DNA of 64,000 bases from Capnocytophaga ochracea DSM 7271 (GCF_000023285.1 NC_013162.1:2483001-2547000), one strand, 5' to 3'. Positions 1 through 8,777 are shown, counted from the stretch's first letter. The notes: generated by a model from the letters alone, not told the origin. Program-made: numbers and translations.

Positions 1-1457
1 TAGAACACAATAAAATACGATTGGAAAAGGTAGTTTTCACCGAAAATGAATTAGGTGAACCTATTAAAGTGCATAGAAGCCCTACTGATGCTGATGAAGG
101 TCGTTTTGTAGCGAGCTCTATCTTTGAAAACAAGATGCAACACCAGCTTCCTAATGGTAATTTTGCGGTGCTTTATCGTACTAATTCACAATCGCGTGCT
201 ATTGAAGATGCTCTTAGAAAACGTGACATTCCATACCGCATCTATGGCGGATTGTCATTCTACCAACGCAAGGAAATCAAAGATATGCTTGCTTATTTAA
301 GACTTATCATCAATCCAAATGATGAGGAAGCTTTGGTGCGCATTATCAATTTTCCTGCACGAGGCATTGGAGAAACTACAATGGAAAAGCTTACTTTGGC
401 AGCAAATCATTATAAGAAGTCTATCTTCGAGATAATGTATAACATCAATAAACTTCCAGAATTGCACATCAACACTACTACAAAGCAGAAACTTACTGAT
501 TTTGTGGTAATGATTCTTAACTTTCAAGCTCTCAATCAAAAAGCAAATGCTTTTGAAGTTGCCGAACAAGTCGCAAAGAAAACAGGGCTTTTGCAAGAGT
601 TTAAAAAAGATGGTACTCCCGAGGGTATAGCCAAAATGGAAAACATCGAAGAGATGCTTAATGGTATGAAAGATTTTGTAGAAGGACAAGAAGATGTAGC
701 AGATAGCAGGGCAAGTCTTTCAGAATATTTAGAAGATGTTGCGTTGGCTACTGATATGGATAAAGAGATAGGTGATGATGACCGTGTAGCTTTGATGACT
801 ATTCACTTAGCCAAAGGATTGGAGTTTCCGTATGTATACGTGGTAGGAATGGAAGAAGATTTGTTTCCTTCGGCAATGAGCATACAATCGCGTAATGATT
901 TGGAAGAAGAAAGAAGGTTATTTTATGTAGCACTCACCCGTGCTGAGAAACAAGCCTATTTAACTTATGCAGAAAACCGTTATCGTTGGGGAAAACTTTC
1001 TGATGCCGAGCCAAGTAGATTTATCGAAGAAATAGATGAACGCTATTTGCAGTATCTTACACCTTCTATTTCTAATCCTAATTATCGTTATAAACCACTT
1101 GTTGATAGAGATATTTTTGGTGAAGTAGATAAAAGTAAACTACGTTTGCAGAAACCTATAAGTGGAATACCTCCTCATAAAAATGCCCCAATAGGAGAAG
1201 AACAACAAAAACTCAGGAAGTTAAAACCTGTAAATGCTTTGTATAATTCTAATAGTAATAATAAAAATACTTATAACGGACTGGATATAGGAACAGTAGT
1301 TTATCACGAACGTTTTGGACGTGGTAAAGTAATTTCATTGGAGGGAACAGGAAATGATAAAAAGGCGCAAATAAATTTCGAGACAGGAGGCTTAAAAAAT
1401 ATATTATTACGCTTTGCTAAACTAACTATTATTGATAGTTTGAACGAAGATTTATAA
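1..1457 (+). CDS. uvrD: UvrD/PcrA-type superfamily 1 DNA helicase, C-terminal part (partial at left edge)
   Basis: This is a 3'-5' DNA helicase of the UvrD/PcrA/Rep family, which acts in excision repair and replication-fork clearance. The frame is already open at the first complete codon (base 3), so the N-terminal ATP-binding part, roughly 300 residues in this family, lies outside the window. The visible part holds domains 1B/2B, then motif V with MTIHLAKGLEF near base 795, and motif VI with RRLFYVALTRAEK near base 915. The last 50 residues (GTVVYHERFGRGKV) match the Tudor-like domain that PcrA uses to bind RNA polymerase. A hairpin follows the stop. The TTG at base 21 is internal, not the start. 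Confidence 0.95.
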   Translation, partial: EHNKIRLEKVVFTENELGEPIKVHRSPTDADEGRFVASSIFENKMQHQLPNGNFAVLYRTNSQSRAIEDALRKRDIPYRIYGGLSFYQRKEIKDMLAYLRLIINPNDEEALVRIINFPARGIGETTMEKLTLAANHYKKSIFEIMYNINKLPELHINTTTKQKLTDFVVMILNFQALNQKANAFEVAEQVAKKTGLLQEFKKDGTPEGIAKMENIEEMLNGMKDFVEGQEDVADSRASLSEYLEDVALATDMDKEIGDDDRVALMTIHLAKGLEFPYVYVVGMEEDLFPSAMSIQSRNDLEEERRLFYVALTRAEKQAYLTYAENRYRWGKLSDAEPSRFIEEIDERYLQYLTPSISNPNYRYKPLVDRDIFGEVDKSKLRLQKPISGIPPHKNAPIGEEQQKLRKLKPVNALYNSNSNNKNTYNGLDIGTVVYHERFGRGKVISLEGTGNDKKAQINFETGGLKNILLRFAKLTIIDSLNEDL

Positions 1458-1522
1458 CCCGCGTTACCTATTCGTCATTTCGAATTAAAGAGCATTATAG
1501 CTTTTAAGCTGAGGTACGAATT

Positions 1523-1537
1523 CCTCTCACTGAGAGG
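1523..1537. terminator. Short perfect hairpin downstream of the helicase
   Basis: CCTCTC and GAGAGG form a 6-bp stem with a 3-nt loop. No T tract follows directly, so this may only assist the stronger hairpin 14 bp further on. Confidence 0.4.
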
Positions 1538-1550
1538 CTTACTCGATAAC

Positions 1551-1584
1551 AAGAGGTTTTCTATAGCTTTATAGAAAGCCTCTT
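1551..1584. terminator. Bidirectional intrinsic terminator between uvrD and the minus-strand gene
   Basis: A 15-bp inverted repeat (1551-1565 with 1570-1584, one G-T mismatch) has a 4-nt loop and T-rich sequence on its right side. It lies between the ends of two convergent genes and abuts the stop of the minus-strand gene at 1585. Confidence 0.75.
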
Positions 1585-2013
1585 TTATTTGTTATAATTC
1601 ACCCAAATAGCTGTACCCCCTCCTTTGTGGTCGTAAATAGATTTAATAGTTCCCCAAGAGAAAGTGCGTTCCTTGCCTATATGTGCTGTAAGCCATTGCT
1701 CATAATATTTTTCAGTCTGCAATTCGTATGCTTCACTCCAATCGTCCCACGAGGTTTGTTTTTCATTCTTCATTGCAAAACCTAAGAATTTTAGCTGTTC
1801 TCCTTCAAAACAAAGCGACACATTAAATAACTTCCCCTCAAAAGAACAATCGCTGAAATACAACCAATAATAGCCTGTCCCTACATCCCATACTTCGTTA
1901 TTAGGAAAACGTTCTCTAAGAATTGTAAAAGTAGTATCAGCAGTGATAGTCTCTCCTTTTATAAGGAGAAAATTGCCGTTTTTAATATTTATAAAAGAAT
2001 CTAAAGTTTTCAT
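1585..2013 (-). CDS. Hypothetical protein, 142 aa
   Basis: I do not recognise this protein. It is soluble, 142 residues, with no signal peptide or membrane segment. It is rich in Trp, Tyr and Phe, especially in the C-terminal half (TSWDDWSEAY, EQWLTAHIG, FSWGTIKS, GGGTAIWVNYNK), which suggests a compact single domain. It stands alone between two housekeeping genes on the other strand and ends at a shared bidirectional terminator. Size and composition recall small immunity-type or SMI1-like proteins, but that is only an impression and no diagnostic motif was found. The ATG at 2013 is the only sensible start. Confidence 0.7.
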   Translation of the reverse strand: MKTLDSFINIKNGNFLLIKGETITADTTFTILRERFPNNEVWDVGTGYYWLYFSDCSFEGKLFNVSLCFEGEQLKFLGFAMKNEKQTSWDDWSEAYELQTEKYYEQWLTAHIGKERTFSWGTIKSIYDHKGGGTAIWVNYNK

Positions 2014-2084
2014 ATAGAACGCTGTTTACTGAGTACAAAGATATAATTTTTTGTTAATATTTTCAATACCCACAGAAAAATTAG

Positions 2085-2092
2085 TACCTTTG
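2085..2092 (+). promoter_or_regulatory. Predicted -7 box of the bshA promoter
   Basis: TACCTTTG matches the Bacteroidota TAnnTTTG element and lies 21 bp before the bshA start. No clear TTTG is seen at -33. Confidence 0.6.
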
Positions 2093-2113
2093 CCTCTCTA
2101 ATATATATCAAAT

Positions 2114-3238
2114 ATGAATATAGCCATAGTGTGTTACCCTACCTTTGGGGGGAGTGGTGTTGTAGCTACCGAACTCGGGCTTGCCTTAGCTCGCAAAGGT
2201 CATCAGGTGCACTTTATTACGTATAGTTACCCCGTGCGTTTAGACTTCTTGGAGATGAACATTCACTTTCACGAAGTGCACGTAGAAGAATACCCCTTGT
2301 TTCACTACCAGCCTTACGAACTAGCATTGTCCAGCAAAATGGCTTATGTGATAAAAACCTATCACATAGATATTTTGCACGTGCATTATGCCATTCCGCA
2401 CGCTTATGCAGGTTATATGGCTAAACAAATGCTCAAACGGGAAGGGATAGAAGTACCTATGGTAACGACCCTTCACGGCACCGATATTACCCTTGTGGGC
2501 AACCACCCTACTTACAAAGAGGCAGTAACGTTTAGCATTAACGAATCGGATATTGTAACTTCAGTGTCCGAGAGTTTAAAGCAAGATACTCTAAGACTTT
2601 TCCGTATAGATAAAGATATTAAGGTAATTCCTAACTTCACAAATATAAAAAAATCCAAAGAAACTTCTCCTTGCAAACGTACTGTAATGGCAAATCCTGA
2701 GGAACTCATCGTTACACACATTAGTAATTTTAGGAAGGTAAAACGCATAGACGATGTGGTGAGAATTTTTTATGGCATTCAGCAGAAACTTCCTGCTAAG
2801 CTCATAATGGTAGGCGACGGACCTGAGCGCGAGATAGCCGACCAGCTCTGCAAGGATTTAGGCATCAAGAGCAAAGTGCTGTTTTTAGGTAATACTTCTG
2901 ATATAGACCGCATTTTGTGTTTCACCGATTTATTCTTACTCCCTTCTGCCTCTGAGAGCTTTGGACTTTCGGCATTAGAAGCAATGGCAGCAGGCGTTCC
3001 GGTAGTATCGAGCAATACGGGAGGACTTCCAGAAGTGAATGAAGAGGGCGTATCGGGCTATCTGTGCCCCATAGGCGATGTAAAAGCAATGGCTGAGAAG
3101 GCTATTTACATACTTGAAGACAAAACCCGATTGGCACAATTTAAACAGAATGCCCGAAAAGTAGCCGAACGTTTTGACGAGGATAGAATAGTGCCAATGT
3201 ATGAAGCACTTTACTACAGTGCTATCGACAATAAATAG
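2114..3238 (+). CDS. bshA: N-acetyl-alpha-D-glucosaminyl L-malate synthase
   Basis: This GT4-family glycosyltransferase joins UDP-GlcNAc to L-malate in the first step of bacillithiol synthesis, in the cytoplasm. The N-terminus MNIAIVCYPTFGGSG is the typical BshA opening with its glycine-rich acceptor loop. VTTLHGTDITLVG follows near residue 118. The C-terminal Rossmann domain carries the GT4 signature ESFGLSALEAMAAGVPVV (near 280-297), whose two Glu residues contact the nucleotide sugar. Length (374 aa) is normal. It has its own promoter and no bsh partner nearby, so bshB and bshC must lie elsewhere if the pathway is complete. Confidence 0.93.
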   Translation: MNIAIVCYPTFGGSGVVATELGLALARKGHQVHFITYSYPVRLDFLEMNIHFHEVHVEEYPLFHYQPYELALSSKMAYVIKTYHIDILHVHYAIPHAYAGYMAKQMLKREGIEVPMVTTLHGTDITLVGNHPTYKEAVTFSINESDIVTSVSESLKQDTLRLFRIDKDIKVIPNFTNIKKSKETSPCKRTVMANPEELIVTHISNFRKVKRIDDVVRIFYGIQQKLPAKLIMVGDGPEREIADQLCKDLGIKSKVLFLGNTSDIDRILCFTDLFLLPSASESFGLSALEAMAAGVPVVSSNTGGLPEVNEEGVSGYLCPIGDVKAMAEKAIYILEDKTRLAQFKQNARKVAERFDEDRIVPMYEALYYSAIDNK

Positions 3239-3566
3239 GGAAAGTGCTTTTGCGTTTTTTCTGTTAAAAATAGTTAAAACAGCTATTTTTCTTCAAAATA
3301 GGACAGTAAAATATTTTTTAGCTCTAAATTTATAAAGTACTGAAAAACAGTACAACTAAACATTATCGTATCTTATAGGTAACTTATAGGAAACTCGAAG
3401 CTAAAGCGAAGGTAAGACGAACAAAAGACGAAGGAAAGACGAAGGAATGAGCTTACTATACTGAATATCAGAGGGAGATAAGACGATTTTAAAATATTGA
3501 ATAAATTAAGGGTAAAACCTCAATTTTAACAGAAAAAATGCAACAATAGCAATTCAGAGGTTTATG
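3239..3566. other. Intergenic region with a degenerate 11-bp repeat array
   Basis: These 328 bp lie between the convergent ends of bshA and the GHMP kinase. The only structure I see is the 11-mer array at 3369-3445. The rest is AT-rich without a convincing ORF or terminator. Confidence 0.7.
3369..3445 (-). repeat. Degenerate 11-bp tandem array, about 7 units
   Basis: Seven consecutive 11-mers can be read without slippage, from TATCTTATAGG and TAACTTATAGG through TAAAGCGAAGG to two identical AAAGACGAAGG. Read on the minus strand these are CTTCGTCTTT-type units followed by CCTATAAG units, in the same order as the array at 28.6 kb. It is a diverged member of the composite family described in the findings. 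Confidence 0.7.
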
Positions 3567-4466
3567 TTATATCATTTCGTTGTAAGGGACGCAAGTATCA
3601 AAACCTTTGGAGGCAAAATAAGCGGGGGTATCTTCGGTTTCGGAAATGGCTAATACAAAATCACCACCCCAAGCGCCCAAACTCTTCACTGTGCCATTGA
3701 AATCGGGGAAAAGGCGTTCTTTAACGGTGGGCATACTCAAATAGTTGCTAATGAGGGTTTCGTGTTCGTTTAATATCTGACAAACATCGGTTACGGTGTG
3801 CGCTAAAACAAACTGTTCAGTAAGGCGAGTAATGCTCTCAGCAAGTTTGCGTTTACTTTTAGTTACTGACCGATAACGCGCAATTCCGTCCTTGCTATTT
3901 TGTTTCTGATTGAGATAAACGAAGTAGATTTGATGTGTATGAGGAAAAAGAAAGCGCAAAGGGTAACTATGTGGTTTGCCTCCTTCTAACTTATACAACA
4001 ATGGAGTATTGCTTTTGGCACAAGCGATATCGTAACCACTGCCACCAAAACTCTTAAAAAGCAGTTCGTATGGATTTACGGTTGCCCACTGTGCTATATT
4101 GTTGATGAGTGTAGACGAAGTGCCTAAGCCCCACAAACGAGGGAACTCTAAATGAGTTTGCACTTGAGAGTATAGCCATTTATCTTTGAAATTGGGGTTG
4201 AGGTGAGTAGCCGTAGTGAGTATTTTTTGCAATGTTTGTGCTATTTGTTGGTGGGTTTCAGTAGTGAGTGTCGCACTGTCGAACCACAAATCACCGTCGG
4301 CATCAAAGGCTTGCCATCGGCTTTCGTTTGCTCCTTCTGTTACCTTCAATGTCTGTCCTTTCTGGGTGGGTAAAGCAAAAGCGAGCGCGCCGTCGAGCAC
4401 CGCATATTCGCCCGTAATGAGCAATTTACCATTACTATGAAAAGAATAAGTTTGTGTTACTCCCAT
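3567..4466 (-). CDS. GYDIA-type GHMP kinase (mevalonate-kinase-like)
   Basis: This is a small-molecule kinase of the GHMP (galacto/homoserine/mevalonate/phosphomevalonate) fold. Motif 1 is GKLLITGEYAVLDGA (residues 13-27). The phosphate-binding motif 2 is GLGTSS (113-118), and motif 3 corresponds to LGAWGGDF near 267. GYDIA at 144-148 names a subfamily common in Flavobacteriia and may contribute the catalytic Asp. The substrate is unknown; mevalonate-pathway intermediates are the usual guess, but no other mevalonate gene is seen nearby. Length (299 aa) fits the family. It is transcribed divergently from the LRR gene, and the two promoters overlap. Confidence 0.85.
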   Translation of the reverse strand: MGVTQTYSFHSNGKLLITGEYAVLDGALAFALPTQKGQTLKVTEGANESRWQAFDADGDLWFDSATLTTETHQQIAQTLQKILTTATHLNPNFKDKWLYSQVQTHLEFPRLWGLGTSSTLINNIAQWATVNPYELLFKSFGGSGYDIACAKSNTPLLYKLEGGKPHSYPLRFLFPHTHQIYFVYLNQKQNSKDGIARYRSVTKSKRKLAESITRLTEQFVLAHTVTDVCQILNEHETLISNYLSMPTVKERLFPDFNGTVKSLGAWGGDFVLAISETEDTPAYFASKGFDTCVPYNEMI

Positions 4467-4482
4467 ATTTTTTATATCTTTG
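4451..4482 (+). promoter_or_regulatory. Promoter of the LRR-pdxA-ppx unit
   Basis: TTTG at 4451-4454, a 20-bp spacer, and TATCTTTG at 4475-4482. The -33 element lies inside the first codons of the divergent GHMP kinase (start 4466). Confidence 0.75.
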
Positions 4483-4495
4483 CACTCTGAAAGGA

Positions 4496-4503
4496 CAAAA
4501 GTA
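4496..4503 (-). promoter_or_regulatory. -7 box of the GHMP kinase promoter
   Basis: On the minus strand this reads TACTTTTG, a TAnnTTTG match 30 bp upstream of the kinase start and only 13 bp from the opposing -7 box. Confidence 0.6.
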
Positions 4504-4532
4504 ATAATTATTTACAGATAAAAAATAGAATA

Positions 4533-5450
4533 ATGAAAAAAATAAAACAACTTTTATGCGTGTTTGCCCTCGCAATTCCGTTTGTTGCAGGGGCACAATC
4601 TATGCAAATAAGAATTGCCACTACCAGCGGAGATGAACAAAGTTTCAGGAGCGCTGAAGAGCTTATGAAGACTAACTTTGCTAAGCTAAAAGAAGTTAGA
4701 ATTTATAGCAATTCAAATAATGAAGTGCAAGTAAGTGAGGCTTTATTGAGAAGGCTTTTCAGTGAAGCACAGCAACTTGAAGTATTGGAAATAAAGGAAG
4801 TGGGGATAGCTTCATTTCCTGAGCTAAGTGTTGAAAATAAAACACTAAAAGTATTGGTATTACGCCTCAATAACCTCAGCAAATTACCTGAGAACATCGG
4901 CAGTCTTTCGGCTTTGCAAACTATAGATATCTATAACCCGATTACTGAAGTGCCTGCGTCACTTATGAACTTAAAACAGTTAGAAAATTTGAAGTTTGAA
5001 GGAGCTGAATTTACAGATTTCCCAGAGCAAGTGTTTGCCTTACCTAAGTTGAAATCACTTATCATCAGTCAGTTTGACACGAAGAACAAAATAAAAGTAC
5101 TTCCTGATAACTTCGACAAGTTGCCACTACTTGAAGAACTATCGTTGCGCAATGCTGCGCTTAGCGAAGTGCCTGCCTCAGTAGGACGTTTGCCAAAATT
5201 AGAAAACGTATACTTCAATGCGAACAACCTCACTAAATTACCACAAGCATTGGCTGAAAATCCACGATTAACTTACGTGAATATCAACGACAATCCGCTT
5301 GATTTCAAACAGTTTATAAAATCGATAGAGAAAATACAGTGGAAGGGTGTTTTGTACATCAACAACCGTAATTTCACTACTCAGCAATACGAAGAAGTAG
5401 AAAAACGCTTGCCCAGAATAAGCGTATTCTACACTCAGAGAGAAGAATAA
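4533..5450 (+). CDS. Secreted leucine-rich-repeat protein
   Basis: This 305-residue exported protein has a signal peptide at residues 1-21 (MKKIKQLLCVFALAIPFVAGA, cut before Gln). From about residue 70 to 285 it consists of leucine-rich repeats with a period near 23 and L-P-x-x-(I/V/L) turns, such as LSKLPENIGSL and LTKLPQALAENPRL. This is the bacterial LPxxL type that forms a curved binding surface. No catalytic domain, lipobox or sorting domain is visible, so it is probably periplasmic or surface-exposed and binds a protein or glycan partner. It leads a three-gene run with pdxA (24-bp gap) and ppx. Confidence 0.85.
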   Translation: MKKIKQLLCVFALAIPFVAGAQSMQIRIATTSGDEQSFRSAEELMKTNFAKLKEVRIYSNSNNEVQVSEALLRRLFSEAQQLEVLEIKEVGIASFPELSVENKTLKVLVLRLNNLSKLPENIGSLSALQTIDIYNPITEVPASLMNLKQLENLKFEGAEFTDFPEQVFALPKLKSLIISQFDTKNKIKVLPDNFDKLPLLEELSLRNAALSEVPASVGRLPKLENVYFNANNLTKLPQALAENPRLTYVNINDNPLDFKQFIKSIEKIQWKGVLYINNRNFTTQQYEEVEKRLPRISVFYTQREE

Positions 5451-5474
5451 GTACCCTAAAATGCATTTCATTTT

Positions 5475-6533
5475 ATGAAAGAAAAACCCATAAAAGTAGG
5501 AATTTCCATTGGTGATATGAACGGTGTAGGACTTGAAATTATCCTAAAAACCTTTGAAGACCACCAAATATTGGAATTGTGTACGCCTATTATTTTTGCT
5601 TCGAACAAGTTAGTTTCTTTTCAGAAGAAACATTTCAATACCACTGCCAATTTTCAAGGAATTGAGAGCGTGGAAGCTGCTATTGACGGCAAGCTAAATG
5701 TGCTAAACTGCTGGAAAGAAACACCTACGGTCACCTTTGGACAAGAAACCGAAGAAGGTGGCAAATATGCCTTTTTATCATTACAAGCTGCGGTGGAAGC
5801 GTTAAAAAACAACAGTATTGATGTGCTGGTAACCGCTCCTATCAATAAGAACAACATACAGTCGGACGCGTTTCACTTTCCTGGTCACACCGATTATTTG
5901 GCACAAGAGCTCAACGGTACTAGCCTGATGTTTATGGTGAGCGAAGACTTGAAAGTGGGTTTACTTACTGACCACGTGCCTTTGAAAGAGGTTTCTTCTC
6001 TTATTACAGAAGCCCTCATTATGGAGAAAGCGCGCCTGATGAACGAATCACTCATTAAGGACTTCCGCTTACAACGCCCTAAAATAGCCGTATTGGGCAT
6101 TAATCCACATTGCGGAGATAAAGGCGTGATAGGTAACGAAGATGACGAAGTGTTACGCCCAGCCTTGAAAAAGCTGTATTTCGATGAGAATATATTGGTA
6201 TTTGGACCTTTTGCTGCCGATAGTTTCTTCGGTTCACAAACCTACCGGAACTACGATGCGGTATTAGCACCTTACCACGACCAAGGGCTTATCGCGTTCA
6301 AAACCATTGCCTTTGGTAGTGGTGTGAACTATACAGCAGGACTTAGCAAAGTACGCACTTCGCCCGACCACGGTACGGCTTACGAAATAGCAGGCAAGGG
6401 CATTGCCGACCCTGAGTCGTTCCGTCACGCTATTTTCACTGCTTTAGATGTGTTTAGAAACCGTGAAGAGTACGCTGAACTGACCAAAAACCCGCTAAAA
6501 GTGCGCTCTTTAGAAATGGACAAAGACAAATAA
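5475..6533 (+). CDS. pdxA: 4-hydroxythreonine-4-phosphate dehydrogenase
   Basis: PdxA oxidises 4-phosphohydroxy-L-threonine in the DXP-independent route to pyridoxal phosphate. The N-terminus GISIGDMNGVGLEI is typical. The three metal-binding His residues are visible at His138 (FPGHTDYLA), His212 (NPHCGDKG) and His268 (APYHDQGLIAFK). TSPDHGTAYEIAGKG near 295-309 is the conserved C-terminal signature. Length (352 aa) is normal. It lies 24 bp after the LRR gene and 7 bp before ppx, so co-transcription is likely. Confidence 0.95.
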   Translation: MKEKPIKVGISIGDMNGVGLEIILKTFEDHQILELCTPIIFASNKLVSFQKKHFNTTANFQGIESVEAAIDGKLNVLNCWKETPTVTFGQETEEGGKYAFLSLQAAVEALKNNSIDVLVTAPINKNNIQSDAFHFPGHTDYLAQELNGTSLMFMVSEDLKVGLLTDHVPLKEVSSLITEALIMEKARLMNESLIKDFRLQRPKIAVLGINPHCGDKGVIGNEDDEVLRPALKKLYFDENILVFGPFAADSFFGSQTYRNYDAVLAPYHDQGLIAFKTIAFGSGVNYTAGLSKVRTSPDHGTAYEIAGKGIADPESFRHAIFTALDVFRNREEYAELTKNPLKVRSLEMDKDK

Positions 6534-6540
6534 TTACGAA

Positions 6541-7425
6541 ATGAATATCAAAAAATTAGGAGCGATAGACATAGGATCGAACGGGGTGAGATTGCTTATT
6601 TCGAACGTATTGGAAGAGCCTAACGAAGCTCCGAAATTTACCAAAGCCAGCTTGGTGCGTGTACCTATCCGTTTGGGAGCTGATGTGTTTTTAGACGGGC
6701 TCATCTCAGAAGAAAACACCGATAGATTGGCAGACACGATGCAAGCGTTCAGTTTGCTGATGAAAGTAAACCAAGTGGAAAAGTATCGCGCTTGTGCGAC
6801 CTCGGCAATGCGAGAATCTACCAATGGGCAACAAGTAGCCGATGAGGTATACAAACGCACAGGAGTGCGCATAGATATTATCGATGGTGCCGAAGAGGCG
6901 AGCATTATTGCTTCTACCGATATTTCAAGTTTAATACAAAAAGATAAAGATTACCTATACATAGACGTAGGCGGGGGTAGTACTGAGTTTACGGTCTTCT
7001 CGAAGGGGAAGGTAAAGAAGTCGCGTTCGTTCCCCATAGGTACAGTGCGTTTATTAGACAACAAAGTAAGCAATAAAACGTGGGAAGAAGTAGAACACTG
7101 GATAAAAAAGCACACGAAAGACTGTGAGCATATAGAAGCCATTGGTTCAGGAGGGAACATCAACAAGATACACAAGAACTCCAACAGCAGAGAAGGAGAA
7201 CCACTGAGCTATCAGTACCTCACCGATTACCTTAACTATGTATCGGGATTTACTTATGATGAACGCATCAGGCTCTTAGGCTTTAATCCCGACCGTGCCG
7301 ACGTAATTCTGTATGCACTTACAGTATTCATCAATGCGATGAAATGGTCAGGAGCAGAAATTGTACACGTACCCCGTATTGGTCTTGCCGACGGGATTGT
7401 AAGGAGCATTTATAATGAAGAATAA
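6541..7425 (+). CDS. Ppx/GppA-type phosphatase (exopolyphosphatase family)
   Basis: This member of the actin-like ASKHA fold hydrolyses polyphosphate or the pentaphosphate of (p)ppGpp. Phosphate-1 motif GAIDIGSNGVRLLISNV is at residues 7-23. RACATSAMRES near 82 and the phosphate-2 motif DVGGGSTEF near 142 follow, then the adenosine-type GSGGNINK near 202. At 294 aa it contains only the Ppx-GppA core and lacks the C-terminal HD-like domain of longer enzymes, as in many Bacteroidota. It is third in the run with the LRR gene and pdxA and ends at a strong terminator. Confidence 0.9.
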   Translation: MNIKKLGAIDIGSNGVRLLISNVLEEPNEAPKFTKASLVRVPIRLGADVFLDGLISEENTDRLADTMQAFSLLMKVNQVEKYRACATSAMRESTNGQQVADEVYKRTGVRIDIIDGAEEASIIASTDISSLIQKDKDYLYIDVGGGSTEFTVFSKGKVKKSRSFPIGTVRLLDNKVSNKTWEEVEHWIKKHTKDCEHIEAIGSGGNINKIHKNSNSREGEPLSYQYLTDYLNYVSGFTYDERIRLLGFNPDRADVILYALTVFINAMKWSGAEIVHVPRIGLADGIVRSIYNEE

Positions 7426-7459
7426 GTGGTTTAAATTTTAATAGTTTGTAATAAAAAGT

Positions 7460-7496
7460 GAAAGAGCTTAATACATCATTCGTATTAAGCTCTTTC
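7460..7496. terminator. Bidirectional intrinsic terminator between ppx and lldD
   Basis: A 15-bp perfect inverted repeat (7460-7474 with 7482-7496; GAAAGAGCTTAATAC) has a 7-nt loop and is flanked by A and T tracts. It sits between two convergent genes. Confidence 0.9.
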
Positions 7497-7516
7497 TTTT
7501 TACAATGAAAGTTAAA

Positions 7517-8701
7517 CTAAACTCGGAAATTATTGCTTGGTAGAGGATAAGTACCCTCTACTAAAATACTACTATCTACATCTTGGAGGTTACGATGACC
7601 TGAAAAAGCCATAGTAGTATCCATTTCGTCATATAATATTTGCAAAGCACGTGTTACGCCTTCTTCGCCATAAGCACCGAGCCCATATACAGGAGCACGA
7701 CCAAGCATAATACCTTTGGCTCCTAACGCCCACGCTTTGAGCATATTTTGCCCTGTATAGAAACCAGAGTCTATCCATACTTCGGTTTGGCTACCTACGG
7801 CACTTACAATATCGGGGAGTGCTTTGATAGTGGAAATAGTATCGTCCATTTGGCGACCACCGTGGTTAGACACAATAATCGCATCGGCACCATATTTTAC
7901 AGCTTCGATAGCATCTTCAGGAGTCATAATACCCTTTAAGATGATAGGTCCCCCCCACAATTCTTTAATTTCGGCGATATCTTTCCAACTAAGACTTGGG
8001 TCGAACTGCTCTTTTGTCCAAGAGGAAAGTGAAGAGAGGTCGGATACGTTTTTCGCGTGACCTGCAATATTGCGAAATGTCCAACGGCGATTGCCAAACA
8101 CATAGCGCAACCCCCAAGGAATTTTAGTAGAAAGGTTAATCATATTAGGGATAGTGAACTTAGGAGGGGTGGAAAGTCCATTCTTGATATCGCGATGACG
8201 ATTGCCGAGCACCTGCAAATCTACGGTTATCATTAAAGCAGAGCATTTAGCATCTTTAGCACGACGAATAAGGTCTTTCATAAAATCGCGGTCGCGCATT
8301 ACATACAACTGAAACCAAAAGGGCTCTACTCCTGCTTCTACCAAATCTTCGATAGAGCAAATAGACATCGTAGAAAGCGTAAAAGGGATTCCAAATTTTT
8401 GAGCGGCTTTTGCCATATGGATTTCTCCATCAGCCCACATCATTCCCATAAAGCCAACAGGAGCCGTCATAGCGGGAAACTTTACCTTTTGCCCTAAAAG
8501 AGTACTTTCGAGGGTACGGTTATCCATATCCACTAATATGCGTTGACGGAATTTAATAGGGTTAAAATCGGAAACATTTTCTCTGTAAGTTGATTCAGTC
8601 CAAGAGCCGGTGTCTACATACTCATAGAACATCTTAGGGACGTTGCGTTTACACACCACACGCAAGTCCTCAATGTTTGTCATTTTAGTTAAATCTCTCA
8701 T
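7517..8701 (-). CDS. lldD: FMN-dependent alpha-hydroxy-acid (L-lactate) dehydrogenase
   Basis: This TIM-barrel flavoenzyme oxidises L-lactate or another 2-hydroxy acid to the 2-oxo acid, feeding electrons to quinone or oxygen. The N-terminal helical part (FYEYVDTGSWTESTYREN) and FPAMTAPVGFMGM are typical. FQLYVMRDRDF near 136 follows. The catalytic His is in SNHGGRQMDDT (near 280), and the FMN-phosphate loop is DSGFYTGQN with GIMLGRAPVYGLGAYGEEG near 335-352. Length (394 aa) is normal. Lactate is the likely substrate; glycolate or mandelate cannot be excluded from sequence alone. The gene is monocistronic with its own promoter and terminator. Confidence 0.9.
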   Translation of the reverse strand: MRDLTKMTNIEDLRVVCKRNVPKMFYEYVDTGSWTESTYRENVSDFNPIKFRQRILVDMDNRTLESTLLGQKVKFPAMTAPVGFMGMMWADGEIHMAKAAQKFGIPFTLSTMSICSIEDLVEAGVEPFWFQLYVMRDRDFMKDLIRRAKDAKCSALMITVDLQVLGNRHRDIKNGLSTPPKFTIPNMINLSTKIPWGLRYVFGNRRWTFRNIAGHAKNVSDLSSLSSWTKEQFDPSLSWKDIAEIKELWGGPIILKGIMTPEDAIEAVKYGADAIIVSNHGGRQMDDTISTIKALPDIVSAVGSQTEVWIDSGFYTGQNMLKAWALGAKGIMLGRAPVYGLGAYGEEGVTRALQILYDEMDTTMAFSGHRNLQDVDSSILVEGTYPLPSNNFRV

Positions 8702-8777
8702 TTGGATAAGTTTTTTAAATTGATAATCTTAATACTTTAAAAAAAATAGATATTGTTTTCTTTTTCTAATTTGGTCG

